64,000 nt of DNA, taken from NCBI GenBank assembly GCA_949128115.1, contig OX421965.1:53125257-53189256 (forward strand), given 5' to 3'. This DNA comes from Anaspis maculata (Eukaryota; Arthropoda; Insecta; Coleoptera; Scraptiidae). The notes beneath the pieces are model-generated. The model saw only the letters and a list, made by a program, of their open reading frames with translations. It was not told the DNA's origin and did not search any database. Below are positions 1-10,747 of the stretch, one piece after another (positions within the stretch are counted from its first letter, which is position 1; every line of letters starts with the position of its first letter). Both the position numbers and the translations under genes were made by a program.

Positions 1-1431
1 CTTCACAATCTTAAAGACCCGAACGGCAGGTTAGCGAGGTGGAGCGTACGCCTGCAGCAGTACGACTTCCAGGTGGTTCACCGACGGGGTGCAGACAACG
101 TCGTTCCCGATGCCCTCAGTCGAGCGGTACCCCGAGTTGAGGAAATCGCACCCGTCCAATTCGGTAACGACACGGCGGACCCCTGGTACAGGTCGATGCT
201 GCTGAAGGTTACGGATGCTCCCCTCCGCTACCCGTTGTGGAGAGTCGAGGGTGATAAACTGCTCAAGAACTGCAGAAATCCTGATTTGACTACCGGCTAT
301 GCGCGGAAGTGGAGGATAGTAGTGCCAAAAGATTTCCGTCAGGACGTGCTCAAGGAGAGTCACGAGTCAGAGACTGCCGGACACGGAGGTACCTCCCGAA
401 CTTACCACCGCATCGCTCAACGGTATTACTGGCCGGCTATGTTGGCGGACATAGGCTCTTACGTTCGTCGATGTCAGACGTGTTTGGCGAACAAACCCGA
501 GCAGAAGGCCGCAGCTGGATTGATGTGTGGTCGCCCAGAGGTCCGGGCTCCGTGGGAGTTACTATCCGTCGACTTGGTTGGTCCTCTGCCTAAATCTAAG
601 TCCGGTCACCTATACATTTTGTCCGTCCTCGACTATTTCAGCAAGTTCTCATTATTTTTTCCACTTCGAACCGCGAACAGCAAGTCTATCGTGAAATTGT
701 TGGAGGACAATGTGTTTTTGCTCTTTGGTGTGCCGAAGAAATTAGTATGCGATAACGGCCCACAGTTCGCCAGTCGAGAATTCAGACAGTTCCTAGAAAA
801 ATACTCAGTTACAATCTCACCGACGGCACATTACCATCCTCAAGCCAACAATGTGGAACGCTACCATCGAACATTAAAGGTGGTGTTATCGTCCTATGTG
901 AAGGAGAATCACCGTGACTGGGAATTGTACCTCCAGAAAATGGCCTGTGCTATGAGGACGTCTAGGAGCGAGGCGACTGGTTCGACCCCGTATTTCATTA
1001 ATTTCGGCCGCCAAATGTGTCTAAACGGCGAAGACTATGACGAGATCCGCATGTTGGAGAATCCCGACGACGTGACACCTCTTTCCAGAGCGGAGTTATT
1101 CTCGAACATGTACCAAAAAGTGCGGCAGAAATTGGATCATGCACACGAGACCAGTAAACGGCATTATGATCTGAGACGAAGAAATGTCACGTATGCGGTT
1201 GGAGATCGCGTCTGGCGGAGGAATCCGGTTCTGTCCAACGCAGGTCAATACTTTACCGCCAAATTGGCCCCAAAATTCGTAGGTCCGCGGTTGATCACGA
1301 AGAGGCTGTCGCCTTGGACATATGAGCTCGGTAAGGAGGATGGCGGTCGAGATGGAACGTGGCACGTGAAGGACTTGAAGCCGGACCCTTCCATCGGTGA
1401 TCTAGATCCGGACCCACAGGTCCCCACCTAA
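1..1431 (+). CDS. Gypsy-type (Ty3/Metaviridae) LTR retrotransposon Pol, 3' part, cut by window start
   Basis: The frame is open from base 1 (476 codons visible), so the GTG at 73 is not a start. Codons 1-42 are the end of RNase H and its connection, with the typical segments GRLARW, LQQYDF and VPDALSR. An HHCC zinc-binding domain follows (His near codon 119 and Cys pair CQTC near codon 157). The integrase core has Asp191 (SVDLVGP), Asp251 (CDNGPQF) and Glu286 (NNVERYH), exactly the D,D-35-E spacing of retroviral integrases. The tail has a GPY/F-like piece (KFVGPRL). The integrase inserts the cDNA copy into host DNA; RNase H removes template RNA. No stop or frameshift is visible in the part present, so the copy may be recent. 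Gag, protease and RT lie outside the window. The family call is secure; the subfamily is not. Confidence 0.93.
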   Translation, partial: LHNLKDPNGRLARWSVRLQQYDFQVVHRRGADNVVPDALSRAVPRVEEIAPVQFGNDTADPWYRSMLLKVTDAPLRYPLWRVEGDKLLKNCRNPDLTTGYARKWRIVVPKDFRQDVLKESHESETAGHGGTSRTYHRIAQRYYWPAMLADIGSYVRRCQTCLANKPEQKAAAGLMCGRPEVRAPWELLSVDLVGPLPKSKSGHLYILSVLDYFSKFSLFFPLRTANSKSIVKLLEDNVFLLFGVPKKLVCDNGPQFASREFRQFLEKYSVTISPTAHYHPQANNVERYHRTLKVVLSSYVKENHRDWELYLQKMACAMRTSRSEATGSTPYFINFGRQMCLNGEDYDEIRMLENPDDVTPLSRAELFSNMYQKVRQKLDHAHETSKRHYDLRRRNVTYAVGDRVWRRNPVLSNAGQYFTAKLAPKFVGPRLITKRLSPWTYELGKEDGGRDGTWHVKDLKPDPSIGDLDPDPQVPT

Positions 1432-1544
1432 CGCTTTTTCCGTTACTCCTCCGTTGTACTGCGTTTTTCTTATTTCGTATTGCAAACTCTCGCTCCTTGG
1501 TCGTTTTCAAGTGTTGTAGAAATTTCCAGGAAATTTCTTAGGAG

Positions 1545-1556
1545 GTCAGGGGGGAG
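1545..1556 (+). promoter_or_regulatory. Polypurine tract of the Gypsy element
   Basis: A purine-rich run (GGTCAGGGGGGAG) lies about 115 bp after the pol stop and two bases before a TGTTA that fits an LTR start. This is the usual place and composition of the plus-strand primer used in LTR retrotransposon replication. Seen in sequence; function inferred from the family. Confidence 0.65.
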
Positions 1557-1558
1557 TT

Positions 1559-1895
1559 TGTTACACAAATTTTTCCTTCTATTATTTTGTTTTTTTGTTG
1601 AATTTTATTCTAGTGCTTTTCATCATTTCCTTCAGTTAACATTTATTTTCCAACTGTAAAAGTCCCACAGCGAATAAATAATTTCGGCGGTCATGCTTTG
1701 ATAGAGTTTTTGTGGTGAAAAACTCTTATCAACTACTACCTAAAGCAGACATTTTGACACGCTCTCTTCGCCTTTTCAAAAAGAGCTAAAGTGTTCCTAG
1801 TGCTTGGCCCTCGTCGCAATTGGGGATTTTAGCAATAGTTCTATTGTTCGCCCACGCCAGCTTTGCCTAGGAAATCTCACTCCGAGCCCATAACA
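1559..1895 (+). repeat. Probable 3' LTR of the Gypsy element
   Basis: It begins TGTTA just after the polypurine tract and ends TAACA, a perfect 5-bp terminal inverted repeat as expected for an LTR. The 337-bp span has an AATAAA at 1673-1678. The 5' LTR is outside the window, so the right edge cannot be checked by comparison, and the true LTR could run further right. The left edge is firmer than the right one. Confidence 0.45.
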
Positions 1896-3417
1896 TCAAA
1901 AGGGTATGTCGATAGTATTCCTCGGGATTGTCATTAAATTCTCTCTTTCATTTTTATTTATCCGCTGCAATTTGCAGGCTCTTTGTACTTACCTTTTCAA
2001 GTACAAAAGGGGTTACCACCATCCCCCAAAGTACAAATCAAGTGACACTTCACCATTCTGACTCGGTCTCGAGACTGACTTTTTCATCGGACATTGTTTC
2101 CATCTTGTCTCCCACAACGACAGCCGTGACTGGAGTCCCCAGGAAGTAAACTCCACCACCGTTTGCCATCCTAGACGCCAAAGAGCGCGGCATATCAGCT
2201 GGCAACAGCGAAGTTAGTTCCACGGGTAACCGAGGAAGTCAAACCCGGAGCAACCATAGGCCGTCAGCCAGGGTACACCGAGAACGTCCATCGCTGGAGA
2301 GCACGTGAGGTCTCATTGTTGCGCATTTAAGCCAGGCTGCAGTAGGTATCTTTCTTTGTCCCCCTTATTCGTACCGCGAAACTAGACGCCCCCTATAGAA
2401 AGATGAGCTCATCCCTCTAGGTAAGGACGACACGTACCACCACCAATATTCGTTTTCGGTACTTTTGGTACCTCGGGAACGTAAACCTGCTGTGGGTTGG
2501 GCCCATGCGGCTTTGAGCCCCTCTCGTGCCTGCGAGCGCTAGCACAGTCCGTGGCGTATTTGTAGTGCCTACGATTTATTGTTTTCACTTTTGCATCTTG
2601 TTATTTTATGTAAAAATCGGTTCAATACAGAGTACTGACTACCTGGTTGAGCTCCGCGTTTATCATTTCCATCAATTTGGGTGCATTTGAAGCCCCCAAA
2701 CACATTTCGTATGTGACACATCCACATAACCTCATCGCCACCACCAGCTGATATTGACAGCTGCCAGGCTGCCACTCGCGTCAAATTTGACATTGATTCC
2801 AGTGGCGTGCTGTGGTGTGGGAAGTTTCTTGGGTCCGATTAAATGGTGAGTGCCCGCACGCAAATTGGTTTTCTCTTTTTATTTATCGAACAATAATTCA
2901 ACCCGAGGGAAACCGGATAATTGATATATCCACCGCCGAATCCACTGCCCGATAAGAAACTCTCATTAGCTCGTGAGCTTTAACCGGTCTGTTGATATTT
3001 TCCATCTTGCCTTGTCCGCAGCAGTGGTACATAGCAGTAAAATTAACAGCGTCCATAAAATGGTGGGTGGTGTACGAATGACCTGGCACCGCTTTCAGAG
3101 TACTGAGGCGGGGCTTAGGAGGGACTGCCAGTGAGAACACGGATCTCCGCCCATCGCCAAAAAAAAAATTGCGACCGGCGAAGGACCAATCTAAAAATTC
3201 AAATGAGATCAAGTTGGTAGTGCAGCTGCTCGTTTGACGCCTAATCTAATCCGCGCGCCGGCAGCAAAAGTAGCCAGCGGCACTAAAAGTAACTTTTGAT
3301 GCCTCGGCAGTAAAAGTATCGCCCATAGCAAGCAACGCTCCAAAGTAAGTCGTGGGCTTGGGAAATTGGAATTGAAGCTATATGTATTCAATGTTTAAAA
3401 AAAATTGCATGTTCCAT
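1896..3417. other. Stretch without recognisable gene
   Basis: Only short chance frames are seen. If the LTR is longer than proposed, its remainder would be here. Short GC-richer patches near 2150-2550 show no protein I recognise. Confidence 0.5.
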
Positions 3418-3535
3418 TCGTAGTAGAAGTGGTTATTCTTTGTGGCTCGTTGGTAGTTGCTGAACCCACTTCGTGTATGTTTGTCAAATCTACATAATAA
3501 TATACGCCACAAAAAGTGTCACTTCCACTACTACT
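3418..3535. repeat. Small imperfect hairpin
   Basis: GTAGTAGAAGTGG...TTTGTGGC at the left is mirrored by GCCACAAAAAGTG...CCACTACTAC at the right, giving imperfect arms of roughly 28 bp around a 60-bp centre. It could be a short MITE. No target duplication was identified. Confidence 0.45.
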
Positions 3536-4207
3536 AAAACCAATATAGGTACTATTTTCAATCAAAAATACTGACAGTAATGAATTGTGGCTTATTTTAG
3601 TCTTTGTTTCAGGTATGCTATTCCTCCCCGTGGAAAACATTTCTTGTCGATGTCATGTCATCATGATTATCATCGTTGAAGGTGTGCAGCATCAAAGAGT
3701 AAGTCGGTACCTGATGGTTGCTACTGAATTTTCTAATGTTTGTATACCTACTTACATTCATCACTATGGATTAGACTGCAGTTGGGGTTTGCCACCATTT
3801 TTCAGTCGGACGCTACAAATTTTTATTTTTTTTCACTGGCCGTTACGACCTGAGACGGCCGCTCACCCGAATTGTGACCAGGCCGTTTTGACGTTCTGTA
3901 AACAAACTGCGGTGCAAGTTTCGACCTGCGATAAACCCCACGAAATATTTATTTTAGGTGCAGTCTTACTGCAAGTCTAGTTGGTGGAGTAAAAAAATAG
4001 AGTGAATTTTTTTTTGGATGGGAGAATTTTGAAATCTGATCAATGGTTTTCAAATTGGAAAAACTGCAAAGTTCCAACTTTTTATCCCGCGAACAGATTC
4101 CCAGCGATTTCTGTTGAACAAAGGGCAGCTGGTTGCTGGTTCTTAAACAATTTCTCGCAATTTCTCTTCCCAATTTTCCGAAGGTTTTTCAGCTGAAAAT
4201 GCAAAAC

Positions 4208-4248
4208 CGGCCTGTAGCCTGTAGGCCCGTAGCCTGTAGGCCTGTAGC
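4208..4248 (+). repeat. Short tandem repeat, CCTGTAG units
   Basis: Five adjacent variants of a 7-8 bp GCCTGTAG / GCCCGTAG unit occur just left of the big palindrome. It is a simple repeat with no coding meaning. Confidence 0.7.
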
Positions 4249-4266
4249 CCAATTAAAATAGGTTTT

Positions 4267-5802
4267 AACCGGAAATAAATTCAAAAGTTAACGAAATTTG
4301 GAGAATCGGTGCAGAATTTAACGTAGAATAACATACTGGAATTCCCGGAAATTCTAAGGCTTAGCTTTTTTTCTAGGACATAAAAGAGTGCCGTCCTTGG
4401 GAATTTCCGATTCTTTCTGAATAACTTGAAAACTATTACCTTTAGGACACAGAAACCCTAGCAGCAAATGTAGCCCGTTAAATTCCCAAACGATCAGTAC
4501 TAAACTCATTACTTTGTGGTCAATAGTCTTCGAGATACAGCGTCTGCAAAAATGCAGTAAAAATTACTCAATATTTATTTCCGGATTTCACGTAACAATT
4601 TGCATAGTGTCAGTTCAGGGGCTGTAACGTGGAATAAGAATGTGCGGACTTCGATGTGTTTGACATGTTTGGAAAGCCAATTCAACATTCGGTATCACAC
4701 TTTTGTCTAGAAGTCGCCAACTTTTAAATGGTACTTTTCTTTGACCTTTGAAATCGATACTTGATGTCCCAAAGAATCCTCAAAAATCGACTTTTTTTAT
4801 ACCATGCTATTCGCTCAATTTTTCACTTTATTAGGGCCAAACCATCCAGGGAATATAATGAAGAATTGATTACCAGAAAATAACAGGTGGTTTCTGAGTT
4901 ATATGGAATGAAAGATTAAAACTGCTGGATATACTGTACGGACCTTGCATCTGATGATGCAAAATGCCACTTAGTAGACGTATTAAATATATTGATGTAT
5001 TTTCCACGTCTGCCAAGTGGCATCTTACACCTCAAATGCAAGGTCCTTAAGGTAAAGTTGTTACTGTTAAAGTTGGTATTGTTGTTAATTGTTGTTGTTA
5101 AACAGCAGTTAGTGTCTGGACTACTTTTTTTTTCTGAAAAGGTCGTTTTAGTTCAAAGGAACGAGATTTCGAAACATGTTGTTTTTTTGGTATTCAATTC
5201 TCCATATATTTCTTGGGTGGCTTTGCCCTACTTGCAAAATGAAGAGAATGGCATGGTTAGAAAAAAATAGGTTCTTGGGGATTCTTTGGGATATCAAGCA
5301 TCGAAATGAAAGATCGAGGGAAAGTACCATTTTGAAGTTAGCGACTTCTAGACAGAAATGTGATACCGAATGTTGAATTGGCTTTCCAGACATGTAGAAC
5401 ACATTGAAATCCGCCCATTGTTGTTTATGTTACAGCTCCTGAACTGAGACTATGCAAATTATTACGTAAAATCAGGAAATAAATTTTGAGTAATTTTCAT
5501 TGCGTTTTTGCAGCCGCTGTATCTCAGAGACTATTGACCACAAAGTGATGAATTTAGTACTGATCTCTTGAGAATTCAACAGGCTACATTCGCCTCGCTA
5601 GTAGTTGTGTTCTAATTATGAAGGTGATAAAAAGTTTACAAGTTATGTAGAAAAAATCGAAAATTTTCAAGGATGGCCCTCTTTTATTGGTCCTGAAAAA
5701 TAATCCAAGCCTTAGAATTCCCGGGAATTCCAGTATGTTATTCTACGTTAAATTCTGCATCGTTCCACCAAATTTCGTCAACTTCCGAATTTATTTCCGG
5801 TT
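4267..5802. mobile_element. Long foldback palindrome (1.54 kb)
   Basis: The two halves are inverted copies over nearly their full length. AACCGGAAATAAATTC at the left end returns as GAATTTATTTCCGGTT at the right end. Inner landmarks also pair: the GAATTCC block near 4340 with that near 5730, the ATTCAACATTCGGTATCACA region near 4680 with that near 5370, and AGGACCTTGCATC near 4943 with GCAAGGTCC near 5043. Arms are diverged, perhaps 75-80% alike, and an insert of about 100 bp just right of the centre makes it asymmetric. No protein is encoded. It resembles other hairpin-forming non-autonomous DNA elements here. The target duplication is unclear, so edges are good to a few bases. Confidence 0.8.
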
Positions 5803-6739
5803 TGACTCAATTTTTGCTTAATTTGACTGGAGTACTGGCTAATCGCGACCGAACTCAAATGATGGAATTAATGGGATTCTCAATAAAGCCTCCAACTGAC
5901 GATTTTCAAAATGATTCCAGACTTTGAGGTTTTTCCTGAAAGTTCAAATTTCCTTGACAATTTTTTCAATTTCCTGCAAATTCATTGAGCAACTTGCCAA
6001 CACTAGCAATGTATTATTGGTTACCAATATGCCTTGCGGCTTTTTCGGAGTGTTTTTGTGTCGTGGAGTTTCTGTATTTGACTTTGCGTGATGAAATTTT
6101 GTGTCATACAGTTTTGCGTGGTGGAAATTTGTGTAATTTTGCGTCGTAGAATTCGAGACATTGAGAAGATGCATATTGTTTTCAAAATTTTTCAAAGTCG
6201 GCCATGAATCAATCAACTACAATAATCACGAATAAATGTTTTTGTAATTTACTCTCCAAAGGTTGAATCGATGGCTAGGGTATTCAACTATATGAATCAA
6301 TTATTCACGGTAGGCTTTGTATACATGGTGCATCAGCCGAAAATCATTAGTTTTATTGCTTTTATAGCTCTATTTCGTTCTTGAAATCAGTTATTATTTC
6401 AAGTTCAAATTTTCTGCTTTCCGATTCCGAGAATGATTTTGCCTTCCGACATCCTTCATGTTATGGTAAACTAAAATTGTTTCAAAAATCTGAACTGTGG
6501 CCTAGTTTCACATCAATGAAACAATAATGATTATTCATGATTACCTATCAACCTTCAAGAACTCCATACCTCTTGAGTTTGTCTCTTCAACCTAAAATTA
6601 CCAAATGTTCACAAAATTAATGAATCATTGTTGCGTATGAGTTCTCTAATGTTTAATAAGTAAGGTGATCCTTGTGATGCAGTATTGTTCAATTCACATT
6701 TGTAATTTGGAAGTTATTTAGTGTTGTTGTTTTGAACAG
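5803..6739. other. AT-rich stretch before ELOVL
   Basis: No gene is visible. Around 6060-6160 there is a loose repetition of TTTTGYGTSRTRGAATTT-like words. The ELOVL promoter or a first non-coding exon may lie in or upstream of this stretch, but no TATA or initiator stands out. Confidence 0.5.
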
Positions 6740-6805
6740 GCATTCAGTTTAAGATCATTTTGGCAAGAGGCACGTGTAGGTCCTGCGGTAGACCGTACGA
6801 AAAAG
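6740..6805 (+). other. ELOVL 5' UTR within a splice-acceptor-bounded exon
   Basis: A good acceptor (TTTTGAACAG) ends at 6739 and the ATG of ELOVL is at 6806. The intervening 66 bases have no in-frame ATG that improves the protein, so they fit a 5' UTR joined to an upstream non-coding exon that I cannot locate. Inference from the splice signal only. Confidence 0.5.
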
Positions 6806-8222
6806 ATGGCTTTAGTTCTGATAACTTTGTACAATCAGTATTCGGATATATTTTACGAGAACACAGGTATGAATTTTTTATTGTCAAGCCTAGTATAATG
6901 TGATATTGACTTAGGTTAGTTTATATGGTTTTAATTTATAAGATAGTTTTTGACACTCCACATGTCTAACGCATCACGAATTTGCAACAATTTTCCCATT
7001 ACTTTGATTCATGATAACGTGATTTTGGTTCTCCAAGTTGGTCACTTTAGAGCCATTATTTTCAAAAAAATAACCAAGTACGGATACAGCATCAATATAA
7101 GGTGAAGCGGTAATCATGCGGAGAAGTGTTATTATTACGGAAATGTATGAAAATGAAAAAAACTCATCTTCATCGTCTTCTGTTCATATTATAATTTGTT
7201 TGACACCTTCTTTGGTCTCGTACCTGATACCTAAAGGCCATCTGTATAGCGCCTTTCGACCCTTTGAATGGAAATTTCTTCAAATGGAAAAAAATCGTTA
7301 TCATACTTTTCCAAAAGACTCTCACAATGTATCCATCAACCCATTTTTGATCGAATTTACATTTCTTAGATGTGAGGATCAACCAGTTACCATTTATGTC
7401 TTCGCCATTTTATCCTCTCTTGCTAGTGGCAGCTTATTTACACTTCGTCTTGAACCTCGGGCCACAGTTGATGAAAAATCGCCCTGCATTTCAACTGAAG
7501 ACAGTTTTAATCGTGTATAATTTGGCGCAAGTTGTAGCCAACGGACTATATTTTGCACTGGTATTATATACTCACGGATCAACTTCGTTCAGTTATTAAT
7601 GATTTTTTTCAGGGTTTGCCCATTATAGCTAGATTGAACTGGCACTGTGCTCCTCTTGATCACAGCAACACGCCTGAGAACTGGCAAATGTTGATCTATT
7701 GCTACATATTTTTGGTGCTGAAAATTGTGGATCTTTTGGACACCGTATTTTTTGTTCTGCGCAAGAAACAAAATCAAATTTCATTTTTGCACGTGTACCA
7801 TCACACGTTCATGACAGTTTTTTGTTGGACCGCCTGCAAATTCTGGAACAGCGGACAGGGGCTGTATTTGTGTCCAGCCAATTCCTTGGTCCACACAATC
7901 ATGTATTTTTATTATTTCCTCACAATCTACGACCCCGAGTTTCGTAAAAGCACAGCTTTGAAAAAGCTCGTAACTATAGTACAGCTCGTGAGTATTGGTG
8001 TATTTGACAGTTTTTGATCATGTTTTTAACTTCGTTGATTTTCAGACCCAGTTTTTATTTTTCTTGGTGACCTACGGCCAGTTACTCTTCAAGCCGGACT
8101 GCGCTTTTCCAAGGATAGTGGTTTATATTGTTTTGCCACAGACAGTTTTCATGATCCTTATGTTCAGTGATTTTTATTATAAAACGCATTATGTAAAAAA
8201 GTCGAAATTGTTGAAAAAGTGA
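6806..8222 (+). CDS. ELOVL: ELOVL family very-long-chain fatty acid elongase (3-ketoacyl-CoA synthase), 4 coding exons
   Basis: Exons 6806-6866, 7370-7560, 7613-7987 and 8046-8222 join in frame through GT-AG introns of 503, 52 and 58 bp to give 267 aa, a normal family length. ELOVL enzymes are multipass ER proteins that condense malonyl-CoA with an acyl-CoA, the first and rate-limiting step of chain elongation. Visible signatures are GPQLM and NRPAF (exon 2), KIVDLLDT at 121-128, the catalytic histidine box HVYHH at 144-148, NSLVHTIMYFYY at 174-185, and TIVQLTQF, which spans the last intron (205-212). Several hydrophobic segments are evident and the tail is lysine-rich. The start gives the usual short N-terminus before the D-x-R segment. 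No defect is seen. It should be active; substrate chain length and the exact orthologue cannot be read from sequence alone. Confidence 0.96.
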
Positions 8223-8358
8223 TTTTCTGAACTTTTAATAGTAAGTAATACTAATTTATAATCTGCATCACCTCGTATAACATATTCCGGATGTATCACC
8301 CTAAAGTGTCCTGTAAACCATAACCATGTGTCATCTCGTCCAAAAACACTTGTACTTG

Positions 8359-8364
8359 AATAAA
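8359..8364 (+). terminator. ELOVL poly(A) signal
   Basis: A canonical AATAAA lies 137 bp after the ELOVL stop codon, the only one in the near 3' flank. It implies a 3' UTR of roughly 150-170 nt. Confidence 0.75.
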
Positions 8365-8413
8365 CAATTTAAATAACCCATTGGATCATTTACCGGGAGA
8401 CCTGGGGTCCTAT

Positions 8414-8524
8414 CACGATAAGTAGAATTCTATGTTTGTGACGTCACGTTACCTAGCAGCGACCTATCGGAGAGGTGGTTGCTACGCAACGTGACGTCAC
8501 GATCGTAGTATTCTACTCATCGTG
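8414..8524. repeat. 111-bp palindromic MITE-like element with two TGACGTCA sites
   Basis: CACGATAAGTAGAAT at the left mirrors ATTCTACTCATCGTG at the right, and inside it GTGACGTCACGTT mirrors AACGTGACGTCAC. The palindrome is nearly complete apart from small loops. It lies 50 bp beyond the ELOVL poly(A) signal. Each arm has the CRE/ATF-type octamer TGACGTCA, possibly just part of the palindrome. Confidence 0.7.
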
Positions 8525-9142
8525 GCCATGAAGGTCTTCGAAACGAACTATTTATTCTGAATACTGCAAGATTTTCTTGCTTTGGGATAAGTACCACACT
8601 AACCAACACGTTACGAAAGTTGGAACAATCACTGACCTTGTCGGTCACTGTTTGTTGCTGATTGTTATGGCTTTTGCAACGTTGGTCACGAGCGAGGTTA
8701 CGAATATTCCCAGGTGCGCAAGGGCGATGATCCTCTCCCGAATGCATGCAGTTGTAATTTGGTCCCTTCAACAACAATTCTTGTCCCTCACAAACAACAA
8801 CCTTCTTTAAATGTTCAGAATGGATGGTTCGTTTTGAAAGCAAGTTGATTTTCCATTCTCTTCCCAAACCGGAATACAAGAGCGCATGAATCACTTCTGA
8901 TGCAAACCTGTATTTCAAATGTTGTTGCGTCCATTTTTTTTTTCATCTCCTTATTAAAGCTTTAACGTGAGCCCCGGATTTTGACAATCCACACAAGATC
9001 AAAAAAGGTTTTTTTTCTATATCACTCTGTAAATAAACGTTCAAATATTCAAAAACCATTTCGAGGTATGAGATATTCCCAGGAACCTGTTATGATGTAA
9101 AAATATAAATAAGAGGCGGTCTTCCCACAAAACGTTTATGTA
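8525..9142. other. Stretch without recognisable gene
   Basis: Short chance frames only. The right end borders the 3' terminal region of the Penelope-like element and may belong to it. Confidence 0.45.
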
Positions 9143-9197
9143 AATAATTCCTGACTGCAGTTTCGGGAGCCTAGTATCCCGTCGTCAGAGGTAAAAT
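9143..9197 (-). ncRNA. Hammerhead ribozyme motif of a Penelope-like element
   Basis: On the - strand the conserved core reads CTGACGA (9188-9182), then a GGGA/TCCC stem II with an 8-base loop, GAAA (9165-9161 region), a minimal stem III closing on TGCA, and the cleavage triplet GTC (9155-9153). ACCT before the core can pair with AGG after the cleavage site to start stem I. Minimal hammerheads of this layout, including an extra base between CUGANGA and stem II, are known from Penelope-like elements, where they sit in the terminal repeats. Position next to GIY-YIG and RT remnants on the same strand supports the call. Activity is untested. Confidence 0.72.
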
Positions 9198-9485
9198 ACT
9201 AAAACAATAATTGAAATTAAAATCAACATAAAAAGGGTGAGTACAACATTCGTAAAAGTTTTGTAAATATTTGCTAAAGGAGTATGAGTAAATATTTTGA
9301 CATGAATTGTCAAATTTTTTCAGGTATCTTCAATTGAACACAAAATTTTCTTTCAGATGGTTTTGAATATAACTCTAATTCAGCAAACAATCAAAATCTA
9401 AAGCGTTGTAAAAATTCTTGAAATGAGAATCGACACAATCATTCAATAATGTAATAGAGTGATCGTTTGTGGCTTTATAAATTTC

Positions 9486-9734
9486 TTAAATTTCTAAATC
9501 ATTCAAAAGTTTACCTTTATTACATATATGAATAATTTCAACATTACTGTCAATTTTGAAATTATGGTGTTCAGAAATTATGTGATTTGCGAATGTCGAA
9601 GAAGTGTCTGTCGAAAAAGTTACAAAACCATGTCTAATACATCTTGTGTGTTCTTTAAATCTGTCAATAAATTTCCTACCTGTCTGGCCAATATATATGC
9701 TATTACAATTGTTACATTTTAATTCATAAACTCC
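9486..9734 (-). pseudogene. PLE GIY-YIG endonuclease domain remnant
   Basis: Translation of the - strand from 9734 gives GVYELKCNNCNSIYIGQTGR, then an RFKEH segment and FANHIISEHH. These match the GIY-YIG nuclease core: the G-V-Y strand, Y-I-G, the Arg of the helix and the distal His/Asn region. The CxxC between GVY and YIG is typical of the PLE version. The frame is shifted by one base from the RT frame just upstream and ends at a TAA (9488-9486), after which similar-looking sequence continues (EIYKATNDHS...). So the domain is readable but the protein is broken at both sides. Confidence 0.85.
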
Positions 9735-10420
9735 AGAATTCTTTCAAGGTATTTGTGATTAGTTGGATGACAAGAGTGGTTGGCAATAAGAGAGTCAGTA
9801 TGCGTAGGTTTTCTGTAAGTACTGTAATGTAAATAAATTTGTCATCATTTTTGCTAATCAGAAGGTCTAAGAAGGGTAAAGTGTTGTTTGATTCTAGTTC
9901 AAAAGTAAATTTAATTTTGTGATGCAGAGAATTTAGGTAATTCAGAAATAGATCTAATTTATCATCATCACCATCAAATAAAACTATGCAATCGTCTACA
10001 TATCTGAACCAAAAAAGTACATTAGATTTTAAAGGATTGGTATTTAAAATGTGGTTTGATTCAAGCTCAGACATATAAACTTCTGCGAGAGAAGGTGAAA
10101 GATTAGTGCCCATCGATAAGCCTAATTTTTGTTCGAGGAAATAATCAATAAATTTGAAAAAAAATCGGTTGTAAGGCAAGACCCAATAAGAAACAAATGT
10201 TTGAAATATGATGAGTTGAAATATCAGACCTAAATAGGATGTTTCTAACTAAAGAAATACATTCTTCTGCTGGAACACTAGGAAATAAATTTGTCACATC
10301 AAATACAACTGATCTCGAATTTGTCGGAATGTTAAAGTTAGATAATTTCTGGATCGAATCAAAAGAATTTTTAAGACAACAAGAGTTTCCCATTACACAA
10401 ATATTTCTCAAAACAGAGTC
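9724..10420 (-). pseudogene. PLE reverse transcriptase core, frameshifted
   Basis: Two overlapping frames share one RT. The upstream part has VVFDVTNLFPSVP (motif A with its catalytic Asp). After a frame change near 10,150-10,180 the second part has QKLGLSMGTNLSP (motif B), RYVDDCIVLF (motif C with the YxDD active site) and TLPFLDLLI. This spacing is that of Penelope-like RTs, which are related to telomerase. The frame change, a further shift before the endonuclease domain and the MITE upstream mean no full protein can be made. Confidence 0.88.
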
Positions 10421-10747
10421 AAGGACGGAGTCGTATTGGTGAAATAAGCGTTGCGAAATCAATCCGTGTGGGTTTATTCCTTGACGGATTCTTACCATTT
10501 TGGTCTCTTTCGAAAGCTATAAGGATGTACTTTGGTTTGAGCCCATTGGCATTTCCGAAATCCAAAAAAAATATTAAATTTTGACATTTGAAAATATTAT
10601 TTATGGATTTTGGAAATGCCAATGGGCTCAAACCAAAGTACATCCTTGTAGCTTTTGAAGGAGACCAAAGTGGTGAGAGTCCGTCAAGGAATAAACCCAC
10701 ACGGATTGATTTCGCAACGCTTATTTCACCAATATGACTCCGTCCTT
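10421..10747. mobile_element. Palindromic MITE, copy 1, nested in the PLE RT
   Basis: AAGGACGGAGTCGTATTGG at the left is mirrored by CCAATATGACTCCGTCCTT at the right, and both arms continue (ACTTTGGTTTGAGCCCATTG paired with its complement) almost to the centre near 10,580. The arms are over 90% alike by eye. The same family occurs at 22,024-22,352. Here it separates RT codons ending NIKIIF from those starting VLDSVLRN, so it inserted after the PLE. Target duplication is unclear; a TTAA-like or 2-bp duplication is possible. Confidence 0.88.

Noticed and set aside
73..75. GTG as start of the Gypsy Pol frame
   Set aside because: The frame is open from base 1 with clear RNase H sequence before it; the start lies outside the window.
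7116..7520. 134-codon frame over ELOVL intron 1 and exon 2
   Set aside because: Wrong frame across exon 2; the true frame gives all ELOVL motifs.
8525..9142. Search for a second ELOVL-like gene or exon downstream
   Set aside because: ELOVL is complete with a poly(A) signal at 8,359, and no elongase motif occurs further on.
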